Source: Echinicola marina
Lineage (GTDB): Bacteria; Bacteroidota; Bacteroidia; Cytophagales; Cyclobacteriaceae
Direction of reading: 5' to 3'
Assembly (NCBI RefSeq): GCF_020463795.1
Contig: NZ_CP080025.1
Location: 1 to 60,000 of the forward strand
Length of the DNA stretch: 60,000 nt
A model generated the notes under the pieces. It made no database searches and had not been told where the DNA came from. It worked only from the letters and a program-made list of their open reading frames with translations. The translations under genes and the position numbers were made by a program. Shown here piece after piece: positions 35,715-45,928 of this stretch; the first letter of the stretch is position 1; every line of letters starts with the position of its first letter.

Positions 35715-36962
35715 GTGATAGTTTTTCGACTTATTTGGGAGAGTTTCAGGTTTGCTATCCAAGCCTTAAAATCGAATTTAACCCGCACTGTACTGTCCCT
35801 TTTAGGGGTTACAATAGGCATTTTCGCCATTATTGCAGTTTTCACCTTAGTGGACTCCCTTGAAAAAAACATCAAATCAAGTTTTTCATTTTTAGGAACA
35901 AATGTCTTAAGGGTAGACCGGTTTCCATTTGCCGCTGGGGGTGGAGAATACCCCTGGTGGAAATATTTCAGGAGACCGCCAGGCAACTATTCTGAATTTG
36001 TATTTCTGAAAGAAAGACTTATGAATGCAGAAGCAATTACCATTTCAGCTTCTTCCAGCACCACCATCAAAAGAAAAAGCAGTTCCTTTCAGGGAGCAAA
36101 CCTCCAAGGTGTAGTTTACGACCATCAAAACGTATATGATATTCCTGTCGTAGAAGGCCGGTATTTTACAGAAATGGAGATCACTGCTGCAAGAAACGTA
36201 ACAGTCATCGGAGCCAAAATAGTCGACGCACTCTTTCAGGGGCAGAACATCATTGGGCAAGAAATAAAAATCAAGGGGGAAAAATTTACCGTAATCGGGA
36301 TTCTGGAAGAAGAAGGTGAAGGGTTATTTGACCTCCCTTCAAAAGACGATGCCTGTCTTGTTCCCTATGGGGCTTTTGGAAAAATGTTCTACCTAGGCCG
36401 CTGGGGCGTAGAACCAACCATCGCAGCTAAAGGATTTGACAGCGACGGGGACCTGGTTTCATTGGAAAATGAAATGACAGGCTTATTAAGAGCTAAGAGA
36501 GGCCTGAAACCCGTAGAAGAAAACGATTTTGCTTTAAACAAATCAGAATTTATTCAAAATGCTATTGGGGCCATATTTGACGTGATCAGCATCGCTGGCG
36601 CGGTAATAGGAGGATTCTCCATTTTGGTCGGAGGATTTGGAATAGCCAATATCATGTTTGTATCTGTCAGAGAACGGACCAATATCATAGGAATCCAAAA
36701 ATCATTGGGAGCAAAAAATTACTTCATCCTTTTACAGTTTTTATTCGAAGCCACTTTTTTGAGCTTGTTTGGAGGTTTGGCAGGATTAATCTTGGTATTT
36801 GGCATCACCTTCGTTCCCTTGGGATCACTGGAAGTATTCCTATCAGCCAAAAACATCATTTTAGGCCTTGGACTTTCTTCAACCATAGGCATGCTTTCCG
36901 GATCAATCCCAGCAGCAATGGCCGCCAGAATGGACCCTGTAGAAGCTATCCGCACAAATTAG
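35715..36962 (+). CDS. MacB-type ABC transporter permease
   Basis: 415 residues: N-terminal helix (about 22-44), a large periplasmic domain and three C-terminal helices, with the MacB/FtsX coupling sequence SVRERTNIIGIQKSLGAK. The only plausible start is GTG at 35715; no ATG lies between it and an in-frame stop at 35691. No ATPase gene is adjacent, so the partner must be elsewhere. Efflux of a macrolide-like or lipophilic substrate is a family role only. Confidence 0.9.
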   Translation: MIVFRLIWESFRFAIQALKSNLTRTVLSLLGVTIGIFAIIAVFTLVDSLEKNIKSSFSFLGTNVLRVDRFPFAAGGGEYPWWKYFRRPPGNYSEFVFLKERLMNAEAITISASSSTTIKRKSSSFQGANLQGVVYDHQNVYDIPVVEGRYFTEMEITAARNVTVIGAKIVDALFQGQNIIGQEIKIKGEKFTVIGILEEEGEGLFDLPSKDDACLVPYGAFGKMFYLGRWGVEPTIAAKGFDSDGDLVSLENEMTGLLRAKRGLKPVEENDFALNKSEFIQNAIGAIFDVISIAGAVIGGFSILVGGFGIANIMFVSVRERTNIIGIQKSLGAKNYFILLQFLFEATFLSLFGGLAGLILVFGITFVPLGSLEVFLSAKNIILGLGLSSTIGMLSGSIPAAMAARMDPVEAIRTN

Positions 36963-36964
36963 GC

Positions 36965-36997
36965 AAAAAAAAAGGAAGCCCTTGCTTCCTTTTTTTT
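36965..36997. terminator. Bidirectional terminator between the permease gene and recA
   Basis: A run of nine A plus GGAAGC (36965-36979) pairs with GCTTCC plus eight T (36984-36997), loop CCTT. It separates two convergent genes. Confidence 0.88.
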
Positions 36998-37013
36998 ACA
37001 ATCTTAGAGTCTA

Positions 37014-38042
37014 TTAATTTTCTTCAAGCTCTTCTTCAACAGCTCCGTTTAAGCCAGCTTTACTTTTAATTTTCAGTTCAAGCTCTTCCATCAATTCTGG
37101 ATTATCCAAGATCAATTTCTTCACCGCATCCCTTCCTTGCCCAAGTTTATTCCCTTCATAAGAGAACCAAGAACCTGCTTTTTTGATAATATCAAACTCG
37201 ACACCCAAGTCAATAATTTCTCCAACTTTAGAAATCCCTTGACCATACATAATGTCAAATTCAACCACTTTAAACGGAGGAGCCACTTTGTTTTTCACTA
37301 CCTTAACTTTGGTCCTGTTACCAAGTATATTATCAGCACTCTCTTTAATCTGACCAATTCTTCTGATATCCAATCTTACGGAAGCGTAAAATTTAAGCGC
37401 ATTACCACCCGTGGTAGTTTCCGGACTTCCAAACATCACCCCTATTTTATCCCTCAACTGGTTAATGAATATACAAGCACAACCCGTTTTGTTGATAGCT
37501 CCAGTCAGCTTCCTCAAAGCCTGTGACATCAATCTAGCTTGAAGTCCCATTTTGCTATCCCCCATTTCACCTTCAAGCTCACCCTTTGGCACCAAAGCGG
37601 CAACGGAGTCTATCACGATAATATCAATGGCTCCAGAACGGATCAAGTGCTCAGCAATCTCAAGTGCCTGCTCTCCATTATCTGGCTGGGAAATCAATAA
37701 GTTTTCTGTATCAATACCGAGCTTCTCTGCATAGATTTTATCAAAGGCATGCTCCGCATCAATAAATGCCGCCAAACCTCCTTGCTTTTGTGCCTCAGCA
37801 ATACAATGCATGGTCAACGTCGTCTTACCAGAGGATTCAGGACCATACACTTCTATAATCCTGCCTTTCGGCACCCCTCCTATACCCAAGGCCATATCCA
37901 AGCCTAGCGAACCTGTAGAAATCGCAGGAATATCAACGACCGTATTATCACTCAGCTTCATGACAGTACCTTTACCGTAGGTTTTTTCTAATTTGTCAAT
38001 CGTAAGCTGAAGTGCTTTTAGTTTTTCAGTATTTTCACTCAT
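37014..38042 (-). CDS. recA: Recombinase RecA
   Basis: 342-residue recombinase for homologous repair. Walker [10 protein letters not shown] (67-75), Walker B region [15 protein letters not shown], loop motifs [18 protein letters not shown]. Acidic C terminus. No canonical LexA/SOS box was recognised in the 190-base upstream region. Confidence 0.99.
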   Translation of the reverse strand: MSENTEKLKALQLTIDKLEKTYGKGTVMKLSDNTVVDIPAISTGSLGLDMALGIGGVPKGRIIEVYGPESSGKTTLTMHCIAEAQKQGGLAAFIDAEHAFDKIYAEKLGIDTENLLISQPDNGEQALEIAEHLIRSGAIDIIVIDSVAALVPKGELEGEMGDSKMGLQARLMSQALRKLTGAINKTGCACIFINQLRDKIGVMFGSPETTTGGNALKFYASVRLDIRRIGQIKESADNILGNRTKVKVVKNKVAPPFKVVEFDIMYGQGISKVGEIIDLGVEFDIIKKAGSWFSYEGNKLGQGRDAVKKLILDNPELMEELELKIKSKAGLNGAVEEELEEN

Positions 38043-38233
38043 ATATCAAAAGGTAGAAACTTGGTGTATAATTTAATACGTGAAAGTAATCATTCGCAAC
38101 TTTAATATCAACTTTCCCTACAACCATTGTTTTATAATGACGTTTTTATAAATTAGAAATTCGTAAATTTAGCCCTTGTAAAACTGGTATAACTTTTGAA
38201 CTTCACCGTATGCACAAGTAATTAGCACGGAAT

Positions 38234-39028
38234 ATGCCCATAAATCCCAAATTATTTTTCATTTTATTCTATATGAGTATTGCCTTGTCTACCCCTGCAA
38301 TAGGCCAAAATGGCACTACTGAACCTTATAAAGCAGGAGAAGAACTGACCTTCAAGGTTAAATACCTGTTTTTCAATGCTGCTGAGGCAAAAATGATTAT
38401 TGATAAAGACATTCATCAAATCAATGATCGCCCCAGTTATAAAATCGACGTTTATGGAAAAACACTCAGTATATTCAGCATCTTCAAGGTCAAGGACAAT
38501 TGGGGAACATACATGGATACTACCAAGAACATCCCCTACAGATCATACAGACATATAGAAGAAGGGGGATACCGAAAACATGAAGTGGTGGATATCGACC
38601 ATAAAAACAAAAAAGCCACCACAAAATTATATGATAGGGAAAACCGAAAAATAGTAGAAACACTGGAGCATGATATTGCCCCGGGGATTCAAGACATCGT
38701 CAGTGGGTTCTACTATATGCGACATTTGGAATTTAGTAATTTTAAAGAAGGCGATACCATTAGTATTAAAGGCTTCTTCGACGAAAAAACTTATAACCTA
38801 AAATTAACATATAAAGGTAAAGATAGAATTTCAACCAAAATAGGAGACTTCAACACCTTCGTCATTTCCCCAATTATGCCGAGCAATAAACTTTTCAGTG
38901 GCAAAAACCCTATAAAAATTTGGATTACGAATGACAAAAACAGAATACCGGTAAAAATAGAAGCAGATCTGGTAGTTGGAGCACTTAACATGGAGATAAC
39001 ATCTATAAAAGGATTGCGTAACAAATAA
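38234..39028 (+). CDS. Secreted DUF3108 protein
   Basis: 264 residues with a Sec signal (cleavage near IGQ-NGT) and a DUF3108 body: YKAGEELTFKVKYLFFNAA, GETLSI-like KTLSIFSIFKV, and the DIVSGFYYMRH segment that marks the family. Predicted beta-rich periplasmic protein of unknown role. It lies upstream of the PhoB/PhoR-like pair but with a 149-base gap, so it is probably a separate unit. Confidence 0.88.
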   Translation: MPINPKLFFILFYMSIALSTPAIGQNGTTEPYKAGEELTFKVKYLFFNAAEAKMIIDKDIHQINDRPSYKIDVYGKTLSIFSIFKVKDNWGTYMDTTKNIPYRSYRHIEEGGYRKHEVVDIDHKNKKATTKLYDRENRKIVETLEHDIAPGIQDIVSGFYYMRHLEFSNFKEGDTISIKGFFDEKTYNLKLTYKGKDRISTKIGDFNTFVISPIMPSNKLFSGKNPIKIWITNDKNRIPVKIEADLVVGALNMEITSIKGLRNK

Positions 39029-39177
39029 ATCACTATTACATAACATTACCTTAACACAAGGCCAATGTCGCGAAATATTATATTGATTAAAGTCGCAATT
39101 TTACCGCTATATGTTATTTCTTTTCATAGTTTTCCTAAATTAGCATTGTTTTTAGCAATTTTAACTGGCAAAGTCAA

Positions 39178-39867
39178 ATGAGTGACAAACCAAAAATCAA
39201 GGTTCTGGTAGTAGATGATGAACCAGATATTATTGAAATCTTAACCTATAACTTAGAAAAAGAAGGTTATGACGTCAAATCTGCCAACGACGGCATCAAA
39301 GCAGTTGAAACAGCCTCTAAGTTCAAACCTGATGTGATCCTATTGGACATCATGATGCCCAATCAAGACGGAGTGGAAACCTGTAGACAGATCAGGGACA
39401 TGGAAGAACTGAAAAACACCTTCATCATCTTCCTAACAGCCCGCTCTGAAGAATACTCCGAAGTTGCGGCATTTGATGTCGGGGCAGACGATTATATCAC
39501 CAAACCAATTAAACCTAGGGCTTTGGTCAGCAGGATTTCTGCACTCTTCAGAAGAGAATCAAAGAAGGAACAAGATGTATCACAGATCCGCATCAAAGAC
39601 TTGATCATTGACAGAAGCAGCTTTACCATTGATCAGTCTGGCAAAACTATCACCCTTCCAAAAAAGGAATTCGAACTATTGCATTTCTTAGCTAAAAACC
39701 CTAACATGGTGTTTAGCAGGGATGAATTATTACAAAACATCTGGGGATCCGATGTTTTCGTACTGGCCAGAACAGTAGATGTTCACATTAGAAAAGTTCG
39801 TGAAAAAATAGGAGACAACTATATCACCACCGTCAAGGGCGTTGGATATAAGTTCGACAATAATTAA
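39178..39867 (+). CDS. OmpR/PhoB-family response regulator
   Basis: 229 residues: receiver with D57 in VILLDIMMP and K in ITKPIK, followed by a winged-helix Trans_reg_C domain (KKEFELLHFLAKNPNMVFSR, RTVDVHIRKVREKIGDNYI, TVKGVGYKF). The kinase gene starts 3 bases later. Resembles PhoB, but phosphate control is not shown. Confidence 0.95.
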   Translation: MSDKPKIKVLVVDDEPDIIEILTYNLEKEGYDVKSANDGIKAVETASKFKPDVILLDIMMPNQDGVETCRQIRDMEELKNTFIIFLTARSEEYSEVAAFDVGADDYITKPIKPRALVSRISALFRRESKKEQDVSQIRIKDLIIDRSSFTIDQSGKTITLPKKEFELLHFLAKNPNMVFSRDELLQNIWGSDVFVLARTVDVHIRKVREKIGDNYITTVKGVGYKFDNN

Positions 39868-39870
39868 AAT

Positions 39871-40926
39871 ATGCTTACCACTTCCAGAGGGATTGCCCTC
39901 TTACTGGCATTTGCTATTTCAGTCTTTACAGTCGCATTCTTATCCTTATTGGATGATGCGACTTTATTGTTATTGACCGTTACTTGGGCACTAACCATGT
40001 CCATCTCTTACCTATTGATGAATGTCACTTTGGAATTTTTGATTTTCAAGGAAATCAGTAATATCTATGCTGCCCTCGAAAAAATCCAGAAAAAAGACCT
40101 TTCAGGAATCGCTCAAAAACCCAAGAAAAGCTCTATCTCACCCCTGAGAAAAATAAATAACACCATCAATTCATATGCAATAGCCAAAAACAAAGAAATT
40201 GAGACCTTGCAACGTAATGAGGCATTCAGAAGAGAATTTATCGCTGACATATCCCATGAATTAAAGACACCTATATTTGCGGCTCAAGGTTATGTACATA
40301 CTTTAATGGATGGTGCGGTAGAAGACGTTAAGGTAAGGGATAAATTTCTAAAGAGAGCAGCAAAAAGCCTTAATGCGCTGGACAACCTTGTACAGGACTT
40401 ACTTACGCTTAGCCATATGGAAAGCGGTGTAGTAAAATTCAATTTTGAAGAATTTGATATGGTAAGCCTCATTCACGAAGTAATAGAAGAGCTAGAGCAT
40501 AAAGCTGAAAAAAGACATGTCAATCTCAGGTTCCTCTACAACCAAAACAAGTCTTATACCATCAAAGCTGACCAAGATAAAATCTACCGTGTCTGTCAAA
40601 ACCTGCTTTCCAATGCCATCAAATATAACAGGGAAGGCGGTGAAGCAATTATATCCCTAAAAACCTCCAAAAACAATCTCACTGTTGATATTCAGGACAA
40701 TGGACTAGGCATCCCCCCTGAGGATATCAAAAGGATATTTGAGAGATTCTACCGGGTGGACAAAAGCCGTTCAAGAGAAATGGGAGGCACCGGGCTTGGC
40801 CTGGCCATTGTTAAACATATCCTAGAAGGGCATAAAAGTAAAATATCTGTTTCATCTACAGTTGGAAAAGGTTCTAACTTCAGCTTTTCGCTCCCCCTAG
40901 AGAAGAAGAAAAAAGAAGATAAATAA
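39871..40926 (+). CDS. PhoR-like sensor histidine kinase
   Basis: 351 residues with two membrane helices (about 8-26 and 31-57), a short HAMP-like linker, HisKA with H129 in FIADISHELKTPI, and HATPase_c (LLSNAIKYNREGG, DNGLGIP, GGTGLGLAIV). It lacks a large periplasmic or PAS sensing domain, the compact PhoR-like form common in Bacteroidota. Confidence 0.93.
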   Translation: MLTTSRGIALLLAFAISVFTVAFLSLLDDATLLLLTVTWALTMSISYLLMNVTLEFLIFKEISNIYAALEKIQKKDLSGIAQKPKKSSISPLRKINNTINSYAIAKNKEIETLQRNEAFRREFIADISHELKTPIFAAQGYVHTLMDGAVEDVKVRDKFLKRAAKSLNALDNLVQDLLTLSHMESGVVKFNFEEFDMVSLIHEVIEELEHKAEKRHVNLRFLYNQNKSYTIKADQDKIYRVCQNLLSNAIKYNREGGEAIISLKTSKNNLTVDIQDNGLGIPPEDIKRIFERFYRVDKSRSREMGGTGLGLAIVKHILEGHKSKISVSSTVGKGSNFSFSLPLEKKKKEDK

Positions 40927-40988
40927 TAAAGCGCAAATTTAGCCACATAATATTTGGCTCATCATTTTTTACCTATCCATTTTTTACC

Positions 40989-40996
40989 TAATTTTG
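40989..40996 (+). promoter_or_regulatory. Putative -7 element of the RluA gene
   Basis: TAATTTTG is a perfect TAnnTTTG, 32 bases before the ATG at 41029. No -33 TTTG at the expected distance. Confidence 0.4.
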
Positions 40997-41028
40997 CACA
41001 TTGATTTGGAAGGTGTAAGCCAGGCTGT

Positions 41029-41739
41029 ATGAAAAAAGTAGATTTTAATGATCTTATTCTGTTTCAAAACGAAGACTATATAGTCATCAATAAGCCTCCA
41101 TACTTATCGACCTTAGACGATAGGCATGAAAGACAAAACATTCTCCATTTGGCCAAGAGTCACACTCCAGATGCCCAGGTGTGTCACAGATTGGACAAGG
41201 AAACTTCAGGATGTTTGGTAATTGCAAAAAACCCGGATGCGTACAGAAATATCGCGATCCAGTTTGAAAACAGAAAAGTAGAAAAAGTCTACCATGCAGT
41301 AGTGGATGGAATCCATGAGTACAAAGATGAACTTGTGGAAAGAAACCTGATCGCAACCAATAAGGGGATAGCCAAGATCAGCATTAAGGGAAAACCAGCC
41401 ACCACTTACTTCAATACATTAAAGACCTATTATGCGCACTCATTGATAGAATGCAAACCCATAACAGGCCGTCTTCATCAAATCAGGATTCATTTATCCT
41501 ATTTGAATTCACCGATATGTGGAGATGCAATGTATGGAGGAAAGCCTTTATACCTGTCAGATCTTAAAAGAAGATTTAACCTTAAGAAAGGCACTGAAGA
41601 GCTTCCAATTATGCAGCGGGTTTCACTGCATGCCTACTCCATAGCCTTTACGGGATTGGACGGAGAAACGATCAATATCACCGCCCCCTACCCTAAAGAC
41701 TATTCGGTATTAATGAAACAATTGGAAAAAACCAGCTAG
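41029..41739 (+). CDS. RluA-family RNA pseudouridine synthase
   Basis: 236 residues without an S4 domain. The catalytic motif is CHRLDKETSGCLVIAKN with Asp56, then the C-terminal motif KPITGRLHQIRIHL. It probably modifies 23S rRNA or tRNA; the exact position cannot be named because several RluA-type paralogs share these motifs. It lies upstream of the rplM promoter. Confidence 0.93.
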   Translation: MKKVDFNDLILFQNEDYIVINKPPYLSTLDDRHERQNILHLAKSHTPDAQVCHRLDKETSGCLVIAKNPDAYRNIAIQFENRKVEKVYHAVVDGIHEYKDELVERNLIATNKGIAKISIKGKPATTYFNTLKTYYAHSLIECKPITGRLHQIRIHLSYLNSPICGDAMYGGKPLYLSDLKRRFNLKKGTEELPIMQRVSLHAYSIAFTGLDGETINITAPYPKDYSVLMKQLEKTS

Positions 41740-41855
41740 ATTCAAAAAGATCAAAACTGGATTTTTTCTTCCATTGATTACCATGGGCACTTCCAGGGAT
41801 TTAGACTAGATAATTAGCTATCCTTGTGAAAATTAGGCAGTAAACCTTTATATAT

Positions 41856-41887
41856 TTTGCATATGTATGGAAATCCTTCTATCTTTG
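41856..41887 (+). promoter_or_regulatory. Bacteroidota-type promoter of the rplM-rpsI-rpsB transcript
   Basis: -33 TTTG (41856-41859), 20-base spacer, -7 TATCTTTG (41880-41887), both exact consensus matches. The -7 box ends 56 bases before the rplM start. The leader may fold into a small hairpin (CCCT/AGGG around 41891-41903). Confidence 0.75.
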
Positions 41888-41943
41888 TGTCCCTTTTTGA
41901 GGGTGAAATGTATTTAACAAGCTAATAATTAAACGTTTACACA

Positions 41944-42387
41944 GTGGATACTTTAAGCTATAAGACCGTATCAGCAAACAGTGCTACAGTACAAAAGAAC
42001 TGGGTAATAGTGGATGCCCAATCTATGGTACTAGGTAGATTTGCAAGTGAGGTAGCGAAAATTCTAAGAGGAAAAAACAAGCCAAGCTATACTCCTCATG
42101 CAGACTGCGGAGACAATGTAATTGTCATCAATGCAGACAAAATCAGGTTAACCGGTAAAAAGTGGGATGAAAAAGTTTATGTTCGTCACACAGGTTTTCC
42201 AGGTGGTCAAAGAATCTCTACTCCTAAGTTATTGAAGGAGAAATCTTCTGCTATTCTAATCGAAAAAGCGGTAAAAGGTATGTTGCCTAAAAATAGACTA
42301 GGTAACAAGTTGTATACCAATCTTTATGTATATGAAGGTGCTGAGCATCCTCATGAAGCACAACAACCAAAAGAAATTAAATTATAA
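41944..42387 (+). CDS. rplM: 50S ribosomal protein L13
   Basis: 147-residue early-assembly 50S protein. The frame starts with GTG (MDTLSYKTVSAN), a start pattern of Cytophagales L13. Family motifs KNWVIVDAQSMVLGRFAS, LRGKNKPSYTPHADCGD and MLPKNRLGN are present. rpsI follows after 11 bases. Confidence 0.98.
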   Translation: MDTLSYKTVSANSATVQKNWVIVDAQSMVLGRFASEVAKILRGKNKPSYTPHADCGDNVIVINADKIRLTGKKWDEKVYVRHTGFPGGQRISTPKLLKEKSSAILIEKAVKGMLPKNRLGNKLYTNLYVYEGAEHPHEAQQPKEIKL

Positions 42388-42398
42388 TTTGATCATTC

Positions 42399-42785
42399 AT
42401 GGAAGTTATCAATACAATCGGTAGAAGAAAAACATCTGTTGCAAGGATCTATATGAAGCCGGGCAAAGGTGAAATCACTGTAAATAACAGAAGCATAGAA
42501 TCTTATTTCCCGTTTGACCTGCATCAGATTGTTGTTAAACAGCCTCTTACTTTAGTTAATGAAGGCGAAACTTACGATATCAAAATCAATGTAGACGGCG
42601 GCGGAATCAAAGGACAAGCAGAAGCAGCCAGAATGGCTATCTCAAGAGCCCTTTGTGAAATCAATGAAGAGCACAGACCTGCATTGAAGAAAGAAGGATT
42701 CCTTACTCGTGACCCAAGAATGGTTGAACGTAAGAAACCAGGACGTAGAAAAGCTAGAAGAAGATTCCAGTTCTCTAAACGTTAA
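42399..42785 (+). CDS. rpsI: 30S ribosomal protein S9
   Basis: 128 residues with NTIGRRKTSVARIYMKPG at the start and the invariant basic tail RRRFQFSKR that reaches the P site. Cotranscribed with rplM. Confidence 0.98.
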   Translation: MEVINTIGRRKTSVARIYMKPGKGEITVNNRSIESYFPFDLHQIVVKQPLTLVNEGETYDIKINVDGGGIKGQAEAARMAISRALCEINEEHRPALKKEGFLTRDPRMVERKKPGRRKARRRFQFSKR

Positions 42786-42827
42786 TCTGGATCATACTCA
42801 GATATTATTTAAAACATATATATTTAA

Positions 42828-43592
42828 ATGGCTAAAATCGAATATAAAGACTTACTGGATGCTGGTGTTCACTTCGGACACTTAACAAGAAAGTGGGATC
42901 CTAGAATGGCGCCGTATATCTTCATGGAGAAGAACGGTATCCACATCATTGATCTAAACAAAACGCTCGTTTGCCTTGAAGAAGCATCCAACGCAATCAA
43001 GCAAATCGTACGCTCCGGCAAAAAAGTGATGTTCGTAGCGACTAAGAAACAAGCTAAGGACTTGGTAGCTGAAGAAGCTGCAAGATTGAAAATGCCTTTC
43101 GTAACGGAAAGATGGTTAGGTGGTATGATGACCAACTTCGCTACTATCCGTAAGTCATTGAAGAAGATGTCTTCCATCGACAAGTTGATGAAAGAAGAAT
43201 CTTATACTAGCTTGGCTAAGAGAGAGCGTTTGATGATCACTAGACAGCGTCAAAAATTGGAAAATGTATTGGGAGGTATTGCTGACCTAACTCGTCTTCC
43301 AGCTGCGCTTTTCGTGATCGATATCAAAAGAGAACACATTGCTATTGCCGAAGCCAAAAAGCTTGGTATCCCTGTATTCGCATTGGTAGATACAAACTCT
43401 AACCCTGGTGAGGTGGACTTCCCAATCCCAGCCAATGACGATGCATTTAAATCCATTTCACTTTTGGTGAAAGCCGTTGGTTCAGCAATTGAAGAAGGTC
43501 TTTCTGAAAGAAAGAAAGATAAGGAAGAGGCTAAACTCTCTGAGGAAGAAGAAGCAAAAAAAGCTGCTGACGCTGCCGAAACCAAAGAGTAA
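42828..43592 (+). CDS. rpsB: 30S ribosomal protein S2
   Basis: 254 residues. Signature [35 protein letters not shown] and [20 protein letters not shown]. The C terminus is a Lys/Glu/Ala-rich tail. It lies 42 bases after rpsI and ends in a terminator before tsf. Confidence 0.98.
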   Translation: MAKIEYKDLLDAGVHFGHLTRKWDPRMAPYIFMEKNGIHIIDLNKTLVCLEEASNAIKQIVRSGKKVMFVATKKQAKDLVAEEAARLKMPFVTERWLGGMMTNFATIRKSLKKMSSIDKLMKEESYTSLAKRERLMITRQRQKLENVLGGIADLTRLPAALFVIDIKREHIAIAEAKKLGIPVFALVDTNSNPGEVDFPIPANDDAFKSISLLVKAVGSAIEEGLSERKKDKEEAKLSEEEEAKKAADAAETKE

Positions 43593-43616
43593 TCCACTAT
43601 GATTTAATAATAACAG

Positions 43617-43657
43617 AAAATTGAACATACGGTAAACTACCTATGTTCAATTTTTTT
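43617..43657 (+). terminator. Terminator between rpsB and tsf
   Basis: AAAATTGAACATA (43617-43629) pairs with TATGTTCAATTTT (43642-43654), followed by TTT. It suggests that tsf has its own promoter, although some read-through is likely. Confidence 0.8.
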
Positions 43658-43744
43658 GTTATTACCCCTTCGTTTCAGGATTTTGTTCTGCAGCGAGACA
43701 TTAAAATTAAAAGTCATCATTATCATAATTAAAAATATCTAACA

Positions 43745-44575
43745 ATGGCTATTACTGCACAAGAGGTAAACAAACTAAGACAAATGACTGGTGCCGGTAT
43801 GATGGACTGTAAAAAGGCCCTTACCGAAGCTGAAGGAGATTTTGAAAAAGCGGTTGATATTTTAAGAAAAAAAGGACAAAAAGTATCTGCTTCCCGTGCA
43901 GACCGCGAAACTAAAGAGGGTGTAGTAGTTACTAGCGTAAGTGCTGACAAGTCTAAAGGTGTACTTATCACTCTTACTTGTGAAACTGACTTCGTAGCTA
44001 AAAATGAAGAATTCGTAGCATTTGCTAACGCCATTCTTGACCTAGCGGTTGAAAAGGAAGCGGCTAGCAAAGACGAAATCCTTGCATTGCCATACGAAAA
44101 TATTACAGTAGGTGAAAAAATCATCGAAATGACTGGTAAAATCGGTGAGAAAATCGAAATCAGTAACTTCGAAGTAGTTAAAGGTGAAGCCGTTGTCCCT
44201 TATATCCACTCTAACGGTAAATTGGGTGTACTTGTAGCTCTTAATAACGTTAGTGGTGCTGATGTTGAAGAAGCTGGTAAAGATGTAGCCATGCAAATTG
44301 CTGCCATGAACCCAGTTGCTGTTGACAAAGATGGCGTTGATGCTTCTGTAGTAGAAAGAGAAATCGCCGTTGGTAAAGAGCAAGCCCTAGCTGAAGGTAA
44401 GCCTGAAGCCATGATTGAAAAAATCGCTTTGGGTAAACTGAACAAGTTCTACAAAGAGAACACTTTGCTAAGCCAAGCATTCGTTAAAGACAACAGCAAA
44501 ACAATCTCTCAGTACCTTGACGGTGTTTCTAAAGGTCTTACTGTAGTAGACTTCAAAAGAATTGCTATCGGATAA
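43745..44575 (+). CDS. tsf: Elongation factor Ts
   Basis: 276-residue nucleotide exchange factor for EF-Tu. The UBA-like N terminus (ITAQEVNKLRQMTGAGMMDC), the catalytic TDFVAKNEEF motif near 80 and the C-terminal dimerisation part are present. It follows rpsB across a terminator. Confidence 0.98.
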   Translation: MAITAQEVNKLRQMTGAGMMDCKKALTEAEGDFEKAVDILRKKGQKVSASRADRETKEGVVVTSVSADKSKGVLITLTCETDFVAKNEEFVAFANAILDLAVEKEAASKDEILALPYENITVGEKIIEMTGKIGEKIEISNFEVVKGEAVVPYIHSNGKLGVLVALNNVSGADVEEAGKDVAMQIAAMNPVAVDKDGVDASVVEREIAVGKEQALAEGKPEAMIEKIALGKLNKFYKENTLLSQAFVKDNSKTISQYLDGVSKGLTVVDFKRIAIG

Positions 44576-44598
44576 TTCATTCCGAAACAGTATAAAAC

Positions 44599-44633
44599 AA
44601 AAAACCGCAGACCGAAAGGATTGCGGTTTTTTT
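44599..44633. terminator. Bidirectional terminator between tsf and pepP-like gene
   Basis: AAAAAACCGCA (44599-44609) pairs with TGCGGTTTTTTT (44622-44633); flanked by A and T tracts on the two sides of convergent genes. Confidence 0.88.
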
Positions 44634-44638
44634 ATTCC

Positions 44639-45928
44639 CTAATAATTCATCAATGCTTCTATTTCCTCTACTTCAATAGGGATATTCTTCATTAAATCTA
44701 AATTCTTGTCTTTCCCTATCACATAATCGTTCTCCAATCTAACACCTATCCCCTCTTCACGAATATAAATACCTGGCTCGACCGTAAATACCATTCCTTC
44801 CTCGACAGGTTCAAAAACAGATCCCACATCATGCACATCCAACCCCAAGTGATGAGATGTGCCATGCATAAAATACTTTCTATACAATGGATTAGAAGGA
44901 TCCTGCCGTTTAATGTCCATTTTATCCAACAACCTCAATTCGATCAGCTCTGACTCCATTATCTTCCCAACCTCTTTTTGATATTCCTGAATCAACACCC
45001 CAGGCCGAAGCATCGATACAGCCTCTCTTTTCACCCTCAAAACAGCCTCATACACCGATTTTTGCCGGGGGGTAAACCGGCCATTTACAGGAATGGTCCT
45101 AGTCATATCAGCATTATAGTTTCCATATTCAGCTCCTACGTCCATTAGGATCAATTCACCAGAATTGCATAACTGATTGTTTTCCAAATAATGTAAAACA
45201 CAACTATTCTTTCCCGACCCGATAATAGGTTCATAGGCAAATCCCCTACTGCCATTTCTTAAGAATTCATGCATAAACTCGGCCTCTATCTCATATTCCC
45301 TCACACCAGGTTTCACAAAATCCAACACTCTCCTAAACCCCTTTTCAGTAATATCACAGGCGCGCTGAATTTGATCAATTTCATCTTGCTCCTTCACAGA
45401 TCTTAAACGCTCCATAATTGGAGCCAACCTTTCATAATTATGCAATGGAAAAGCATCTTTTACCTTTTTATTATAGCGTGTGTTTCTTGTCTCCACTGCA
45501 TTGTGAGCTCCCCTATGTTCATTGGTATGGAGTAATATATGATTACAGTAGCCCATTAGCTGTTGCAATACCGTTCCATACTCAGAACTCCACCTTATAT
45601 GTTTTACTCCAGAAATTTCAGTGGCAGCAGCTTTGCTCAACTTATTTCCTTCCCAAATAGCTATATGTTCGTTTGTTTCCTTAACAAAAAGAATTTCGCG
45701 CATACCCTCATTAGGAAAATCCGGGCACATCAATAAAATGGTATCCTCTTGATCTATTCCACAGAGATAAAAAAGATCATTATTCTGCCTGAACTTCATC
45801 GTCCCGTCAGCATTGGTAGGCATCAAATCATTGGAATGCAAAATAACCAAAGACCTAGGTTCTAATGCTTTGGCTAGTTTATCTCTGTTTTTTTTATAAA
45901 AGGATTGATTTATAGGTGTATATCTCAT
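44639..45928 (-). CDS. Xaa-Pro aminopeptidase (aminopeptidase P, M24B)
   Basis: 429-residue metallopeptidase that removes N-terminal residues preceding proline. The creatinase-like N-terminal domain (about 1-160) is followed by the pita-bread domain with ligands D in LILMDVGAEYG, D in YNADMTRTIPV, H in MHGTSHHLGLDVHD, E in VFTVEPGIYI and E in GVRLENDYVI. All metal ligands are intact. Confidence 0.95.
   Translation of the reverse strand: MRYTPINQSFYKKNRDKLAKALEPRSLVILHSNDLMPTNADGTMKFRQNNDLFYLCGIDQEDTILLMCPDFPNEGMREILFVKETNEHIAIWEGNKLSKAAATEISGVKHIRWSSEYGTVLQQLMGYCNHILLHTNEHRGAHNAVETRNTRYNKKVKDAFPLHNYERLAPIMERLRSVKEQDEIDQIQRACDITEKGFRRVLDFVKPGVREYEIEAEFMHEFLRNGSRGFAYEPIIGSGKNSCVLHYLENNQLCNSGELILMDVGAEYGNYNADMTRTIPVNGRFTPRQKSVYEAVLRVKREAVSMLRPGVLIQEYQKEVGKIMESELIELRLLDKMDIKRQDPSNPLYRKYFMHGTSHHLGLDVHDVGSVFEPVEEGMVFTVEPGIYIREEGIGVRLENDYVIGKDKNLDLMKNIPIEVEEIEALMNY

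Noticed and set aside
39138-39157. TTAGCA repeated with 12-base period before the PhoB-like gene
   Set aside because: PHO boxes use 11-base repeats with a different sequence; only six bases match, which is expected by chance.
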